Positions 35,274-44,435 are shown, numbered from the stretch's first letter. The stretch is DNA of 64,000 nt from an uncultured Burkholderiales bacterium (GCA_903844385.1 CAIMTJ010000048.1:1-64000), one strand, 5' to 3'. Notes: generated by a model from the sequence alone, not told the origin. A program made the numbers and translations.

Positions 35274-36461
35274 TCATCTCTCCAAGGGGCTGGGTGCGAC
35301 TCTTGCAACGCCAGTTGAAAGCGCGCTTGCCGCCTTGGCGTCCAGACATTGGCACCAGGTGAGCCACACCTCATCCACTGCAACGCTCGGTAAGCGTTGC
35401 GACGCTTTGTGAGCCTGGTGAGCCTGGTGAGCCGGGTGAGACTGATGGGCATTCTCAGCCGCTTCACCCTCGCAAGAGGTGACTTGACGACTCGCCTGTG
35501 AGCACACTTGGGGCTGAAAAACACTGCGTTGATAAGCACAATCCAAGGGTCCCGTTCTCCAAGCTGTATCAAAACGGTAAATTTGCACGTGCACCAAATC
35601 CAGCGCCACCGACAAATGGCTCAAGCCACTGTCCACGCCCACAGCACCCACGGTTTGCATCAAGCCTTGCGCGAGCTCAATCAATGTGGACCGCGGCCAA
35701 ATGGTGGCCCTCACCAATTGAGCCGCGACTCGCTCACACTGCTCTAGCTCGCTTTGGCTGCCATGCACGAAGCAAACTTCAAAGCCGCTGGCATTGAACC
35801 GCTCGCCCAGCTCAACCCAGTGCGACAAGGGCCAGGTTTTGTCGCTGCGAGAAGTGCCCATCAAAAAGGCCACCCGACGCTCCAGTGTCTGGGGAAAACC
35901 TGGCGAGGCAGCGGCGCTTGTATGGGCGCGGGCATTGGCGCGAGGAACCACCAAGCCGTAGCTCGAGACCCCTGGCAAGTTGTAGTGAAGCGCCTGGGCG
36001 CACAGCTGCCTGGCGCGCTGCAGGGCATGCAGCCGCGGGTTCAGGGCAATCGACTGCTGCGCCAGCCAACGCGTGAGCGGCTCATAGGACGAGCCCAAGG
36101 TGCGATTGGCCATGGCAAACCGCACCCCCTGAGGCGAGAGTTTGGCCACTCTGGCCACCAGGGCCGATTTGCTCAGGCCTTGCAGATCAAACACCGCGTC
36201 ATAACTCTCTTGCCGCAGGAGAGACCAAAACGCTCGCATTTGAGCGCGTGCTGTGGCGTTAAAGCGTGCTCGTCGCCACTCTCTTAAGGCACAAGGCACG
36301 ATTCGACGCAAACCCGGATGCATTTGAAGCACACTGGCAAAGGACGGCTCCACCACCCAATCGATCTCAATGCCAGGAAAGGCCTGGTGCAAATCATGGA
36401 CAACAGGCAAGGTGTGGATCACATCTCCCAAGGAGGAGAGCTTGACCAACAACACCCTCAA
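35274..36461 (-). CDS. waaC: LPS heptosyltransferase I
   Basis: GT9-family enzyme adding the first heptose to Kdo2-lipid A. The N-terminal KLSSLGDVIHTLPVV and DWVVEPSF, the FLMGTSRSDKTWPLSHW nucleotide-sugar region and the GVDSGLSHLSVALD motif are clear. At 395 aa it is longer than usual because of a hydrophilic C-terminal insertion containing a histidine-glutamine-alanine repeat encoded by a 9-nt tandem repeat. It begins with TTG 36461, overlapping the hexomutase stop by 4 nt (TTGA), and is followed by waaA. Confidence 0.92.
   Translation of the reverse strand: MRVLLVKLSSLGDVIHTLPVVHDLHQAFPGIEIDWVVEPSFASVLQMHPGLRRIVPCALREWRRARFNATARAQMRAFWSLLRQESYDAVFDLQGLSKSALVARVAKLSPQGVRFAMANRTLGSSYEPLTRWLAQQSIALNPRLHALQRARQLCAQALHYNLPGVSSYGLVVPRANARAHTSAAASPGFPQTLERRVAFLMGTSRSDKTWPLSHWVELGERFNASGFEVCFVHGSQSELEQCERVAAQLVRATIWPRSTLIELAQGLMQTVGAVGVDSGLSHLSVALDLVHVQIYRFDTAWRTGPLDCAYQRSVFQPQVCSQASRQVTSCEGEAAENAHQSHPAHQAHQAHKASQRLPSVAVDEVWLTWCQCLDAKAASALSTGVARVAPSPLER
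35409..35444 (-). repeat. 9-nt tandem repeat inside waaC
   Basis: Four 9-nt units on the plus strand: GTGAGCCTG twice (35409-35426), then GTGAGCCGG and GTGAGACTG. The length is a multiple of three, so each unit adds three residues (His-Gln-Ala type) to the waaC protein without a frameshift. Confidence 0.85.
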
Positions 36462-37879
36462 TGTTGCGCCTCTAAAATGCGCACATCGGGCAACACGTGC
36501 CTGAGCAAGTGCATCATGTCGTGCTCAATGCGAGCGAGGGATGCCTCGCTGTGCCCTTCAAAACGAAGCACCAAGACGGGGGTGGTGTTGGAGGCGCGGA
36601 TGAGACCAAAGCCATCGTCCCAATCGATCCGCACGCCATCAATAGTGAAAAGATTGGGCTGATGATCAAGCGAGGGTAGGCCCTGTTCTTCAAGCCGCAA
36701 GAGCAAGGCTGCAATGAGCGCAGGCGCTTGGCCTTCTTGGATGGCCACGTTGAGCTCAGGCGTTGAGCAACTGCTGTCCAAGGCATTGAGCACGGCGCTC
36801 GCGTGCGGTGAGCGTGACAAAATCTCGAGCAAGCGTGCTCCCGCATAGGTCCCGTCATCAAACCCGTACCACCGCTCTTTGAAGAAAATGTGACCGCTCA
36901 TCTCTCCGCCCAAAGCCGCGTCGAGCTCCTTCATTTTGGCTTTGATGAGCGAGTGACCGGTCTTGTACATCAAGGGCTTGCCACCCGCACGGGCAATGGC
37001 GGGTCCCAAGCGCTGGGAGCATTTGACATCAAAAATAATGTGGGCACCGGGCACGCGCTCGAGCACATCTTGGGCAAACAACTGCATTTGCCGGTCGGGG
37101 TAAATGTTGTGTCCTTCGCGCGTCACCACCCCCAGTCGGTCACCATCGCCATCAAAGGCAAAGCCCAACTCAGCGCCATGCAGCTCAATGGCCGCGATCA
37201 AATCTTTGAGATTCTCGGGCTTACTCGGGTCAGGGTGGTGATTGGGAAAATTCCCATCGACTTCGCTAAAGAGCTCAATCACCTCCGCACCCAGGGAGCG
37301 AAAAATAGCCGGCGCCGTTGCGCCCGCGACCCCATTGCCCGAGTCCACCACAATTTTCATGGGGCGGCTCAAATGGATGTCGCCCAAGATGCGTTTGCGG
37401 TAACTGGGCAGCACGTTCACCTGATGCTCAAAACCGTGGCCCGTGGGGGCACTGTCGGAGGCCAGTTCAGCCAAGCGGCTCAACTGCATGGTTTCTTGAA
37501 GGTTTTGGATATCCTCGCCGTAAAGCGCACGCCCCTTGGCCACCATCTTAAAGCCGTTGTAGTCTTTGGGATTGTGGCTGCCCGTGATTTGAATACCACT
37601 CTCGCTCAAGGTGTGCGCAGCAAAATAAAGCATGGGGGTGGTGCACTGGCCGATATTGATCACCTCCAAGCCCGCTTGCACCAAGCCGCTGGACAAGGCC
37701 GAGAGCAATGACGGCCCACTCAAGCGACCATCCCGCCCAACACAAACCTTCTCTTCGCCCAGGGATTTGACCAAAGTACCAAAGGCCAGCCCCAAGTGAA
37801 AAGCGAACTTTTCATCAATTTGAGCGGGAACGACACCACGAATATCGTAGGCCTTGAAGACATGGGGGTTGAATTTCAT
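36458..37879 (-). CDS. Phosphomannomutase/phosphoglucomutase
   Basis: Alpha-D-phosphohexomutase of the AlgC/ManB type, 473 aa, interconverting hexose 1- and 6-phosphates for surface polysaccharide. The phosphoserine loop is ITGSHNPKDYNG with S101, the metal loop is AFDGDGDRLGVV, the sugar-recognition loop is GEMSGHIFFKE, and the C-terminal phosphate loop is VRIDWDDGFGLIRASNTTP. It overlaps waaC by 4 nt, placing sugar supply with LPS core assembly. Confidence 0.93.
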   Translation of the reverse strand: MKFNPHVFKAYDIRGVVPAQIDEKFAFHLGLAFGTLVKSLGEEKVCVGRDGRLSGPSLLSALSSGLVQAGLEVINIGQCTTPMLYFAAHTLSESGIQITGSHNPKDYNGFKMVAKGRALYGEDIQNLQETMQLSRLAELASDSAPTGHGFEHQVNVLPSYRKRILGDIHLSRPMKIVVDSGNGVAGATAPAIFRSLGAEVIELFSEVDGNFPNHHPDPSKPENLKDLIAAIELHGAELGFAFDGDGDRLGVVTREGHNIYPDRQMQLFAQDVLERVPGAHIIFDVKCSQRLGPAIARAGGKPLMYKTGHSLIKAKMKELDAALGGEMSGHIFFKERWYGFDDGTYAGARLLEILSRSPHASAVLNALDSSCSTPELNVAIQEGQAPALIAALLLRLEEQGLPSLDHQPNLFTIDGVRIDWDDGFGLIRASNTTPVLVLRFEGHSEASLARIEHDMMHLLRHVLPDVRILEAQH

Positions 37880-37978
37880 GCCCTGATTGTAGAGCGAGTT
37901 CGAGACGCTCGAGCATGGCCAGATGCAAAATCCAATACACTGCGTATCGATGTGTTTAGCCCTAGAAAGTTGTTCGCC

Positions 37979-38515
37979 ATGAAGCGTTCTTTGACCCTCA
38001 CACCCAGCATTTCTCGCGTCTCATCGCCACTGGGAGACCTGTTGCTCGCTTGCACCTCCATGGGAGTGTGCGGCTTGTGGTTCAAGCACCAAGCCCATTT
38101 CCCGTTGAACGCTCGGCTTTGGACCCCGGCCGGACCCCATCACCCCGACCGCTTACTGCATGATCGGGTTCAGTCTTGGGTGGACGACTACTTCGCCAAG
38201 CGCCCACCCTCCACGCCACTGCCACTCGATTGGAGTGCTTGGGGGACGGCTTTTGAACACCAGGTCTGGCGCGCACTCTTGGACATCCCTTGGGGGCAAA
38301 AAGTGAGCTACGGTGAATTGGCCCGACAAATCGCCCGCCCCTTGGCCGCTCGCGCCGTTGGTTCGGCGGTCGGCAAAAACCCCTGGGCGTTGGTGGTGCC
38401 TTGTCACCGCGTTGGGGGCTCCAACGGCAGCCTCACCGGATACGCCGCTGGAGTGGACAAAAAAACGTATCTCTGGACGCTGGAAGCCCACCCACAGGCT
38501 GAGCCCCACGCGTGA
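37979..38515 (+). CDS. ogt: Methylated-DNA-protein-cysteine methyltransferase
   Basis: Suicide repair protein removing alkyl groups from O6-guanine. The alkyl-acceptor cysteine is C142 in VVPCHRVGGSNGSLTGYA, with the RAVGSAVGKNPW DNA-binding helix just before. From ATG 37979 it has 178 residues, including a short Ada-like N-terminal domain. It is divergent from the hexomutase gene about 100 nt away and converges with the esterase gene. Confidence 0.94.
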   Translation: MKRSLTLTPSISRVSSPLGDLLLACTSMGVCGLWFKHQAHFPLNARLWTPAGPHHPDRLLHDRVQSWVDDYFAKRPPSTPLPLDWSAWGTAFEHQVWRALLDIPWGQKVSYGELARQIARPLAARAVGSAVGKNPWALVVPCHRVGGSNGSLTGYAAGVDKKTYLWTLEAHPQAEPHA

Positions 38516-38530
38516 GCGAGAAAGCGCTCT

Positions 38531-39436
38531 TCACAGTCGCAAGGACTCCTTGAGCAATTCCATCAACCGCGAACGCGGGTCTGAAAAACTCTCCAAGATG
38601 GAGAAGTGGTGCAGGCCCTGGAGCTGCTCACTCACGGGCACCACCGCCTTGCCCCAACTCGATTGGATCAACTGGCATTGGCGCTTGAACTCCTCGCTCT
38701 CCAAACTGCCCACCACACTCACCAGCCGATTCCCTTGGGGAGCGGGCAGCATGGCCGGGCTGAGCGCCAAGGCATCGGCGGCACTTAAGTGCAGGGTTTC
38801 GTTCAAAAATGGGGTCAACCGAATCGACTCGAGCTCGTGCAAGCCTGAAATGGACATGGCACTTTGAATCAAGTGCGTGGGCAAATGCACTCCTAAGTGT
38901 GCGCCCACTTCGGCCCAGCGTGTTGTCAACAAAAGCGCTGCCAAATGGCCACCAGCCGAGTGTCCCACCACATGGATGTTGTCAGGGTCACCCCCAAATT
39001 GATCGATGTGCCGGTAGATCCAAGCCAAGGCATTGACCATTTGCACAGCAATGTGCTTGATGCTCACACTCGGACACAAGGCGTAGTTGGGCACCACGCT
39101 CACCACACCCAGTGCGGACCAATACGGCACCAAAAATGACTGGTCCTCTTTGCTCAAACTGCGCCAATAGCCACCATGGATAAAGACCAACACGGGGCGC
39201 TTTCTAGCGCCTAAGCGCGCAGGACTGATACCACGACCGGTTTTGAATTCCGGGGTGAAAATATCCAAATTTTCATGCTCTGCATGGCCATAGGCCAACT
39301 CGATACGGGGGTGGGCACGATCGGCCAAAACGCGGCGCGAGGACTCTTGCCACCACTGCAAATGCTCCACGGACTTGGGTACCAAATCACGGTTGTTGTA
39401 CATGGCGTTGAACCATTCGGGACTGTGTGGCTTCAA
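38531..39436 (-). CDS. Alpha/beta hydrolase (esterase/kynurenine-formamidase-like)
   Basis: A 301-residue hydrolase of the esterase/HSL type. It has the oxyanion-hole HGGYW (FIHGGYWRS), the nucleophile elbow GHSAGG, and a likely catalytic His in LQGLHHFSILE. HGGxW plus GHSAGG is the pattern of kynurenine formamidases and related esterases. The start is TTG 39436, with AGGAG 7 nt upstream. It follows the HTTM gene by 59 nt on the same strand and may be co-transcribed with the membrane pair. Substrate unknown. Confidence 0.85.
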   Translation of the reverse strand: MKPHSPEWFNAMYNNRDLVPKSVEHLQWWQESSRRVLADRAHPRIELAYGHAEHENLDIFTPEFKTGRGISPARLGARKRPVLVFIHGGYWRSLSKEDQSFLVPYWSALGVVSVVPNYALCPSVSIKHIAVQMVNALAWIYRHIDQFGGDPDNIHVVGHSAGGHLAALLLTTRWAEVGAHLGVHLPTHLIQSAMSISGLHELESIRLTPFLNETLHLSAADALALSPAMLPAPQGNRLVSVVGSLESEEFKRQCQLIQSSWGKAVVPVSEQLQGLHHFSILESFSDPRSRLMELLKESLRL

Positions 39437-39495
39437 AACAATTCTCCTGGTTGTTGGCGCTCACGTGAGACTTCACCCCGGCGCCGGATCGATCA

Positions 39496-40314
39496 CTAAA
39501 AACTGGCGGCCCATCCTGAACAATACACCAAGGCGGGAAAGGTCACCATCCAAGCCCAAAAAAAACGGTTCAAGCCGAAATACCAAAACACCAAGAAATG
39601 AAACACCGTGGCCACCGCGCAAAACAAGAGCGCAGCCATCGGTCCTATCAAGATCGCGGGCGACAAGGCCTCCCAGAGCATAAAACTCCAACTGCACAGT
39701 CTGGCCACATGACGATGGCGAAAAACGCTGTTGCGCCCCAAGGGTCCGTAAATACCGGCGTCGAGAAAAATCACCAAGGCTTCTCCGCTGCGCCACTCGG
39801 CACGTTTGAGTTTGACCCAACCGGAGACAAAGTAAGACGACAACGCATGCAGCGCGATGTACCACAGGGCCGCATGGTGAGCGCTCTCGCCTCCTACCCA
39901 TGGCGCGAAGGCGTCGGATAAAAAAAGTCCGCTCACCACCACCAAGGTCATGAAGTCACTCCCGCCATTGAAGGCCCCTCGGAAGCGAAACAGCAGCAGC
40001 ACGGTGCTGACAAACAAGAAGGCCATCAGCACGACACCCGTGAGCCCCACCATCAAGCACAGGGCACTCAAAGCCCTCAGCCAAAACAAGACCTGGAGCT
40101 GAATAGGCGCAAAAAGCCAACCCACAGATGACAAAAACCATGGCGCACGGGTTGGCATTTCCCGCTCCTGCAGCGACCAGCGCCATACCCCTTGTTCGCC
40201 AAAAGCCTGCAAAGCCGATTGCATTCTCAGGTACTCCACGCTTTGAATGAGAACGCTCCAGCCCAAGAGCAGCTGCACGCCTCGGATGGCGCTCTCCAGG
40301 CTCAAGGTCACCAT
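39496..40314 (-). CDS. HTTM-domain integral membrane protein
   Basis: A 272-residue polytopic membrane protein with about six hydrophobic segments. The YFVSGWVKLKRAEWRSGEAL segment after a cluster of helices matches the HTTM group (vitamin K-dependent gamma-carboxylase-like membrane domain) found sporadically in bacteria. The ATG at 40314 shares one base with the stop of the upstream gene (TGATG), so the two are translationally linked. Function unknown; the family annotation is an inference from the motif pattern. Confidence 0.65.
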   Translation of the reverse strand: MVTLSLESAIRGVQLLLGWSVLIQSVEYLRMQSALQAFGEQGVWRWSLQEREMPTRAPWFLSSVGWLFAPIQLQVLFWLRALSALCLMVGLTGVVLMAFLFVSTVLLLFRFRGAFNGGSDFMTLVVVSGLFLSDAFAPWVGGESAHHAALWYIALHALSSYFVSGWVKLKRAEWRSGEALVIFLDAGIYGPLGRNSVFRHRHVARLCSWSFMLWEALSPAILIGPMAALLFCAVATVFHFLVFWYFGLNRFFWAWMVTFPALVYCSGWAASF

Positions 40315-40892
40315 CACCTTGGCAACGGGCCTGAGGCCAGCATCACTTGGGTGTCTCGGGGTGAATCCCCAAAGGCCAAAGCGGGCAACTCCATCCTGAG
40401 CTCAAACTCAAAGGCCTCAACAACGGGACCATTCGGATGGGGATGGGGGTGGAGATCGTGAGTTTGCCGATCCAAATCAACGCGCACTCGGTTCTCCACC
40501 ATTTGGTAAATCACCAAGGGCCTGGCATCTTGCCCATCGGCCAAGGCATTGAGATCGGCGACCAAGTGCTCCACCAGGTTTTGTGAAGCGAGCTCAAGGT
40601 TGACATTCGGGTTATGAAAGAGGTGGTGCCAGCGCCGGGTCTGTCTGGGGTACATCAGCTGCCAAGGACCCCAGGAGCGGTCTGTCGCCATTGCTCTCAT
40701 ATAGAGGCGCGGCGCATAACCCACGGCATGGAAGAACTTCCAATTCGGAAAGAACGCCCTTAAAAAGAACCACCACCGCCCATTGACCTCACGCGTTTTA
40801 TAGCGAATGGCAAGCGCAAGAATGGAGAAATAAACGATCAAAAATAAGAGGGCCATGGAACCTGGTGAGCTGATCTGCCAAAGTGCTGTCAT
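40314..40892 (-). CDS. Uncharacterised membrane-anchored protein, partner of HTTM gene
   Basis: About 192 residues: a short N terminus, one strong hydrophobic helix (about residues 12-30), then a soluble domain rich in aromatic and basic residues (RWWFFLRAFFPNWKFFHA, WQLMYPRQTRRWHHLFH) and a C-terminal beta-rich half. I do not recognise it. The ATG at 40892 is conservative; alternative GTG or TTG starts extend upstream by up to 15 residues. It is joined to the HTTM gene by a one-base stop-start overlap and is transcribed divergently from the CoA-transferase gene. Confidence 0.75.
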   Translation of the reverse strand: MTALWQISSPGSMALLFLIVYFSILALAIRYKTREVNGRWWFFLRAFFPNWKFFHAVGYAPRLYMRAMATDRSWGPWQLMYPRQTRRWHHLFHNPNVNLELASQNLVEHLVADLNALADGQDARPLVIYQMVENRVRVDLDRQTHDLHPHPHPNGPVVEAFEFELRMELPALAFGDSPRDTQVMLASGPLPR

Positions 40893-41063
40893 TATCTCGC
40901 AAGTGTGAATGGCCCAGTCAAATGCACCCACGAGCAAGAATTGGGGAAAAACCTTGCTCCCAAAAACGAATGCGCTCTGTTAGCATCGTCGGCAGGATCG
41001 GCGCGCGACCGATTGTTCATTGTTTGACTTTTTTGAACGAGTCCATTTCTTTAGATTCTTCTC

Positions 41064-42341
41064 ATGACCACCGCCCCTACTGCTGACACCCCTCACCCAT
41101 CAACCTCCCCTCAGGGCACTGCAGGACCCTTGAGCGAGCTCAAAGTACTCGAGCTCGGTCAACTGATTGCAGGCCCTTTTGCTGCCAAAACACTCGCCGA
41201 TTTTGGTGCGCAGGTTTTGAAAATTGAATCCCTCAACACCGGGGACCCTTTGCGCCAATGGCGCGTCTTGCACGAGGGCACCTCGCTTTGGTGGCAAGTG
41301 CAGTCGCGCAACAAAAAGTCCCTGAGCATGGATTTGCGTCACCCCAAAGCGCAAATGATCGTCAAACAGTTGATCATCGACACGGACGTCATGATTGAGA
41401 ATTTTCGACCTGGCACGCTCGAAGAATGGGGACTCGGGCCCGATGAATTGCAGCAGATCAACCCGCGCTTGATTGTGCTGCGCATCAGTGGCTACGGACA
41501 AACCGGTCCCTACAAAGACAAACCCGGGTTTGGGGTCATTGCCGAAGCGATGGGAGGGCTGCGTCATTTGACAGCCGAGCCCGGTCGAGTGCCCGTGCGG
41601 GTGGGCGTCTCCATTGGTGACACCTTGGCGGCTTTGCACGGGGTGATCGGTGTGCTGATTGCACTGCACGAGCGCGAGCGCTCTGGTTTGGGCCAAGTCA
41701 TTGATGTGGCTTTGTACGAAGCGGTCTTCAATTGCATGGAGAGCTTATTGCCCGAATACAGCGCCAAGGCACTCGTGCGTGAAGCGGCAGGCTCGGCGCT
41801 GCCAGGCATCGCCCCGACCAACGCCTACCGCTGTCTTGAGGACCGCTATGCCTTGATTGCAGGCAACGGGGACTCTATCTATAAACGCCTCATGAGTGCC
41901 ATCGGACGTGACGATCTCGCTCAAGACCCGGCATTGGCGAGCAACACTGGACGCGTCAAACGGGTGGCAGAAATTGATGCGGCCATCCAAGAGTGGAGTC
42001 AAACCCGCACCGTGGGCGATGTGCTTGAAACCCTTGAGCGCGCGCAAGTGCCAGCGGGACAAATTTACACCGTGGCCGACATTGCCAAAGACCCCCACTA
42101 CCGCGCTCGCGGCATGCTGCAAAACCTCACCTTGCCCGATGGAACGAGCTTTGAAGTGCCTGGCATCGTCCCCAAACTCAGCCGCACACCTGGCGTGCAC
42201 ACCCAATTGGCTCCACAATTGGGCGAGCACACCTTAAAGACCCTCGAGGGGCTTGGTCTCACCGCCAGCCAAATCCAAGGGCTCTTGGACCAAGGCATCA
42301 TTTCGGCTCCCCACACCCACCCCACCGCGGCAAGAAGTTGA
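41064..42341 (+). CDS. Family III CoA-transferase (CaiB/BaiF type)
   Basis: A 425-residue CoA-transferase of the class that moves CoA between carboxylates through an aspartyl-CoA intermediate. Signatures: LKVLELGQLIAGPFAAKTLADFGA near the N terminus, SMDLRHPKAQ, and the KPGFGVIAEAMGGL region with the catalytic aspartate-bearing segment close by. Acceptor and donor acids unknown. It overlaps the following methyltransferase by 4 nt (TTGA), and that in turn overlaps another methyltransferase: a three-gene unit. Confidence 0.9.
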   Translation: MTTAPTADTPHPSTSPQGTAGPLSELKVLELGQLIAGPFAAKTLADFGAQVLKIESLNTGDPLRQWRVLHEGTSLWWQVQSRNKKSLSMDLRHPKAQMIVKQLIIDTDVMIENFRPGTLEEWGLGPDELQQINPRLIVLRISGYGQTGPYKDKPGFGVIAEAMGGLRHLTAEPGRVPVRVGVSIGDTLAALHGVIGVLIALHERERSGLGQVIDVALYEAVFNCMESLLPEYSAKALVREAAGSALPGIAPTNAYRCLEDRYALIAGNGDSIYKRLMSAIGRDDLAQDPALASNTGRVKRVAEIDAAIQEWSQTRTVGDVLETLERAQVPAGQIYTVADIAKDPHYRARGMLQNLTLPDGTSFEVPGIVPKLSRTPGVHTQLAPQLGEHTLKTLEGLGLTASQIQGLLDQGIISAPHTHPTAARS

Positions 42342-43663
42342 GCACCATCACCTCCGGGGCTGACCGCCCGACGCGGCCCCTGCCAGACGAGGGCTTCAAG
42401 CGGCTTGACGCCTTGCCAGCGTGTTGGCAATGGAAAACCGAGAGCAATGCCGCTCCTGCCCAGGCCTGGATGCTCATCACGCGCGAGATCAATGCCAACA
42501 CGGCACTGCAGTGGGCGCGTCAAAACGTCGCCATGGTGTGGTTGTGCGATTTTCAAAATGCCAAACAATTGCTGGTGGCACTGCAAAAACGGCTGGAACC
42601 ACGCCCCTCGAAAAAACCTGCCCAACCCAGTGGCAGCGACGATCTCGCTAGCACCGCTCAGGCGTTTCAAGTGCAGCGCCTTCACCGCTCGCAGCAGTTG
42701 AACCTCCTGAACAAACTGCTCATCCCCGTGCGAGTCGATTACACAATAGGATTGAATCGCGCGCCAACGGTCCAAGACGCATTGAGTGCCGTTTGGGGGC
42801 GAAGCGATGCAGTGACTCCCACCGATGCGTTGCCCCTTGAGCAAACACCCCTCTTGCTGCTGTCCTTGAAGGAGCTCTTGGGATACATCGGTGCGCACGA
42901 GTGGCGCAAAAAAGGCCTATCGATTCCAGCCTTGATAAAAGACCCCTCACCCCATTCAGGCGCACTTGCACCCGAGCTCGAGGCCCCTCGCATACACCCC
43001 CACTATGGTGTCTTTGCACCCGTGCGAGGCGAGTACCTCCAGCTGGTGAAAACAGCCCCCTTGCCAAGCGCACTGCTGGCCCACTCCACCGCGCAAGACG
43101 TGGGTGTGGGCACTGGGGTGCTCAGCGCCATCTTGTTGTCGCGGGGTGTCGAGCGGGTCATTGCCACCGATACCCAAGAGCGAGCCTTGCAGTGCGCAGC
43201 CGATAATTTCAAACGCTTGGGACTCACCGATCGCGTGCAACTCCTGCACACCTCTCTCTTTGCCGATGAAGCGAGCGCGTTGATTGTGTGCAATCCACCA
43301 TGGCTGCCGGGCAAAGCCAGAAGCCACCTGGAGCGGGCAGTTTTTGATCCTGAGAGTGCCATGCTCAAAGGCTTTCTCAATGGCCTGTCTGCACATTTGA
43401 CACCCCAAGGGGAAGGCTGGCTGATCATGTCGGACTTGGCCGAGCGACTCGGTCTTCGTGCCCCAGGCGAGCTCGCGCGTTGGATTGAAGCAGCAGGACT
43501 CGAGGTCGTGGGACACTTACAGACACAAGCCACTCACCCCAAATCTGCCGACACCCACGATGCGTTTTACCAAGCGCGTCACCGTGAGATCACTTCACTG
43601 TGGCGACTCCAATCGCGTGCAAGCGCCCCACCGCAAAACCACCCCCATGTCCAATCCCTCTGA
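42338..43663 (+). CDS. Two-domain SAM-dependent methyltransferase
   Basis: A 441-residue protein. The first 200 residues are of unknown type; the C-terminal half is a class I methyltransferase with motif I DVGVGTGVLSAIL, the acidic ATDTQERALQCA and motif IV NPPWLPG, typical of N-methyltransferases acting on base or glutamine amides. It starts at a TTG overlapping the CoA-transferase stop (TTGA) and extends 17 nt into the next gene. YGVFAPVRGEYLQL before motif I is a recurrent lead-in of this group. Substrate unknown. Confidence 0.82.
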   Translation: MSTITSGADRPTRPLPDEGFKRLDALPACWQWKTESNAAPAQAWMLITREINANTALQWARQNVAMVWLCDFQNAKQLLVALQKRLEPRPSKKPAQPSGSDDLASTAQAFQVQRLHRSQQLNLLNKLLIPVRVDYTIGLNRAPTVQDALSAVWGRSDAVTPTDALPLEQTPLLLLSLKELLGYIGAHEWRKKGLSIPALIKDPSPHSGALAPELEAPRIHPHYGVFAPVRGEYLQLVKTAPLPSALLAHSTAQDVGVGTGVLSAILLSRGVERVIATDTQERALQCAADNFKRLGLTDRVQLLHTSLFADEASALIVCNPPWLPGKARSHLERAVFDPESAMLKGFLNGLSAHLTPQGEGWLIMSDLAERLGLRAPGELARWIEAAGLEVVGHLQTQATHPKSADTHDAFYQARHREITSLWRLQSRASAPPQNHPHVQSL

Positions 43664-44351
43664 ACACCCAACTCACCACCCCCATCCTCAGCCACAGGGG
43701 GCACCCCCCTTAAATAGCTCCCAAGCCCAGTTCTGGGATGAGCGCTATGCGTCGCTGCCTTGGGCCTATGGCCAAGAGCCCAATGATTTTTTACGCCAAG
43801 AGGTCGACGCCTTGCGCACAACTTGGGGGCATTTCAAGGGTCGACGCGCCTTGTGCTTGGCCGACGGTGAAGGCAGAAATGGGGTTTATTTGGCTCAACT
43901 TGGGTTCGAGGTCACCAGCCTGGACTTCTCCGCCCAAGCGCGCAAGAAGGCTTTGCAATGGGCCCAAACGTGTGGGGTCGCTCTCCAATACACGCTCATG
44001 GACTTGAACGATTACGACTTCAATTCGAATGACTCGCTGGCGCTTGAGGCGGTGGGCAAGAGCTGGGACTTGATCGTGGCGATTTTCTTTCAGCCGAGCA
44101 AACCCACCCGAGAGCGGTTGTATGCGGGATTGAATCAGGCATTGAGTGCGCAGGGCCACTTCATCTTGGAGACCAAGCATGAGAGATCAAGCCCCGAGAG
44201 TGAACGCTACCCAGGATTGGCCACCTTGGTGCGCGATATTGAACCGCTGCTGCTGGTGACGGGCCAAGAGTGCGCGCGCGAATTGAACGAAGGCACCTAC
44301 CATCAGGGGATGCACGAGGTCACACAACTGCACGCCAAAAAAATGGCCTGA
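43647..44351 (+). CDS. Small SAM-dependent methyltransferase
   Basis: A 234-residue class I methyltransferase with a His/Pro-rich N-terminal tail. FWDERYASLPWAYGQEPNDFL precedes motif I (ALCLADGEGRNGVYLA), then VTSLDFSAQA; this is the layout of TehB/thiopurine-type small-molecule methyltransferases. Starts at ATG 43647, 17 nt inside the preceding gene. Converges with the DEAD-box helicase gene. Substrate unknown. Confidence 0.85.
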   Translation: MSNPSEHPTHHPHPQPQGAPPLNSSQAQFWDERYASLPWAYGQEPNDFLRQEVDALRTTWGHFKGRRALCLADGEGRNGVYLAQLGFEVTSLDFSAQARKKALQWAQTCGVALQYTLMDLNDYDFNSNDSLALEAVGKSWDLIVAIFFQPSKPTRERLYAGLNQALSAQGHFILETKHERSSPESERYPGLATLVRDIEPLLLVTGQECARELNEGTYHQGMHEVTQLHAKKMA

Positions 44352-44374
44352 AACACAAAGGCTCAGGCCATCAG

Positions 44375-44397
44375 TCAAAGGCCACACAGGCCTTGAG
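44375..44397. terminator. Hairpin between convergent genes
   Basis: AAGGCC (44378-44383) and GGCCTT (44389-44394) form a 6-bp stem extended on both sides with one bulge. It lies between convergent genes, where a bidirectional stop is expected, but lacks a T-run. Confidence 0.4.
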
Positions 44398-44435
44398 CAC
44401 TTCTCTCAAGAGCGGCATGGCAAGAGCCGCCAACC

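Noticed and set aside
36890-37711. Plus-strand frame of 273 codons over the phosphohexomutase
   Set aside because: It is antisense to a gene with complete active-site motifs; composition follows the opposite frame.
42098-42898. Minus-strand frame of 266 codons across the CoA-transferase/methyltransferase junction
   Set aside because: It spans the ends of two well-supported plus-strand genes and shows no domain.
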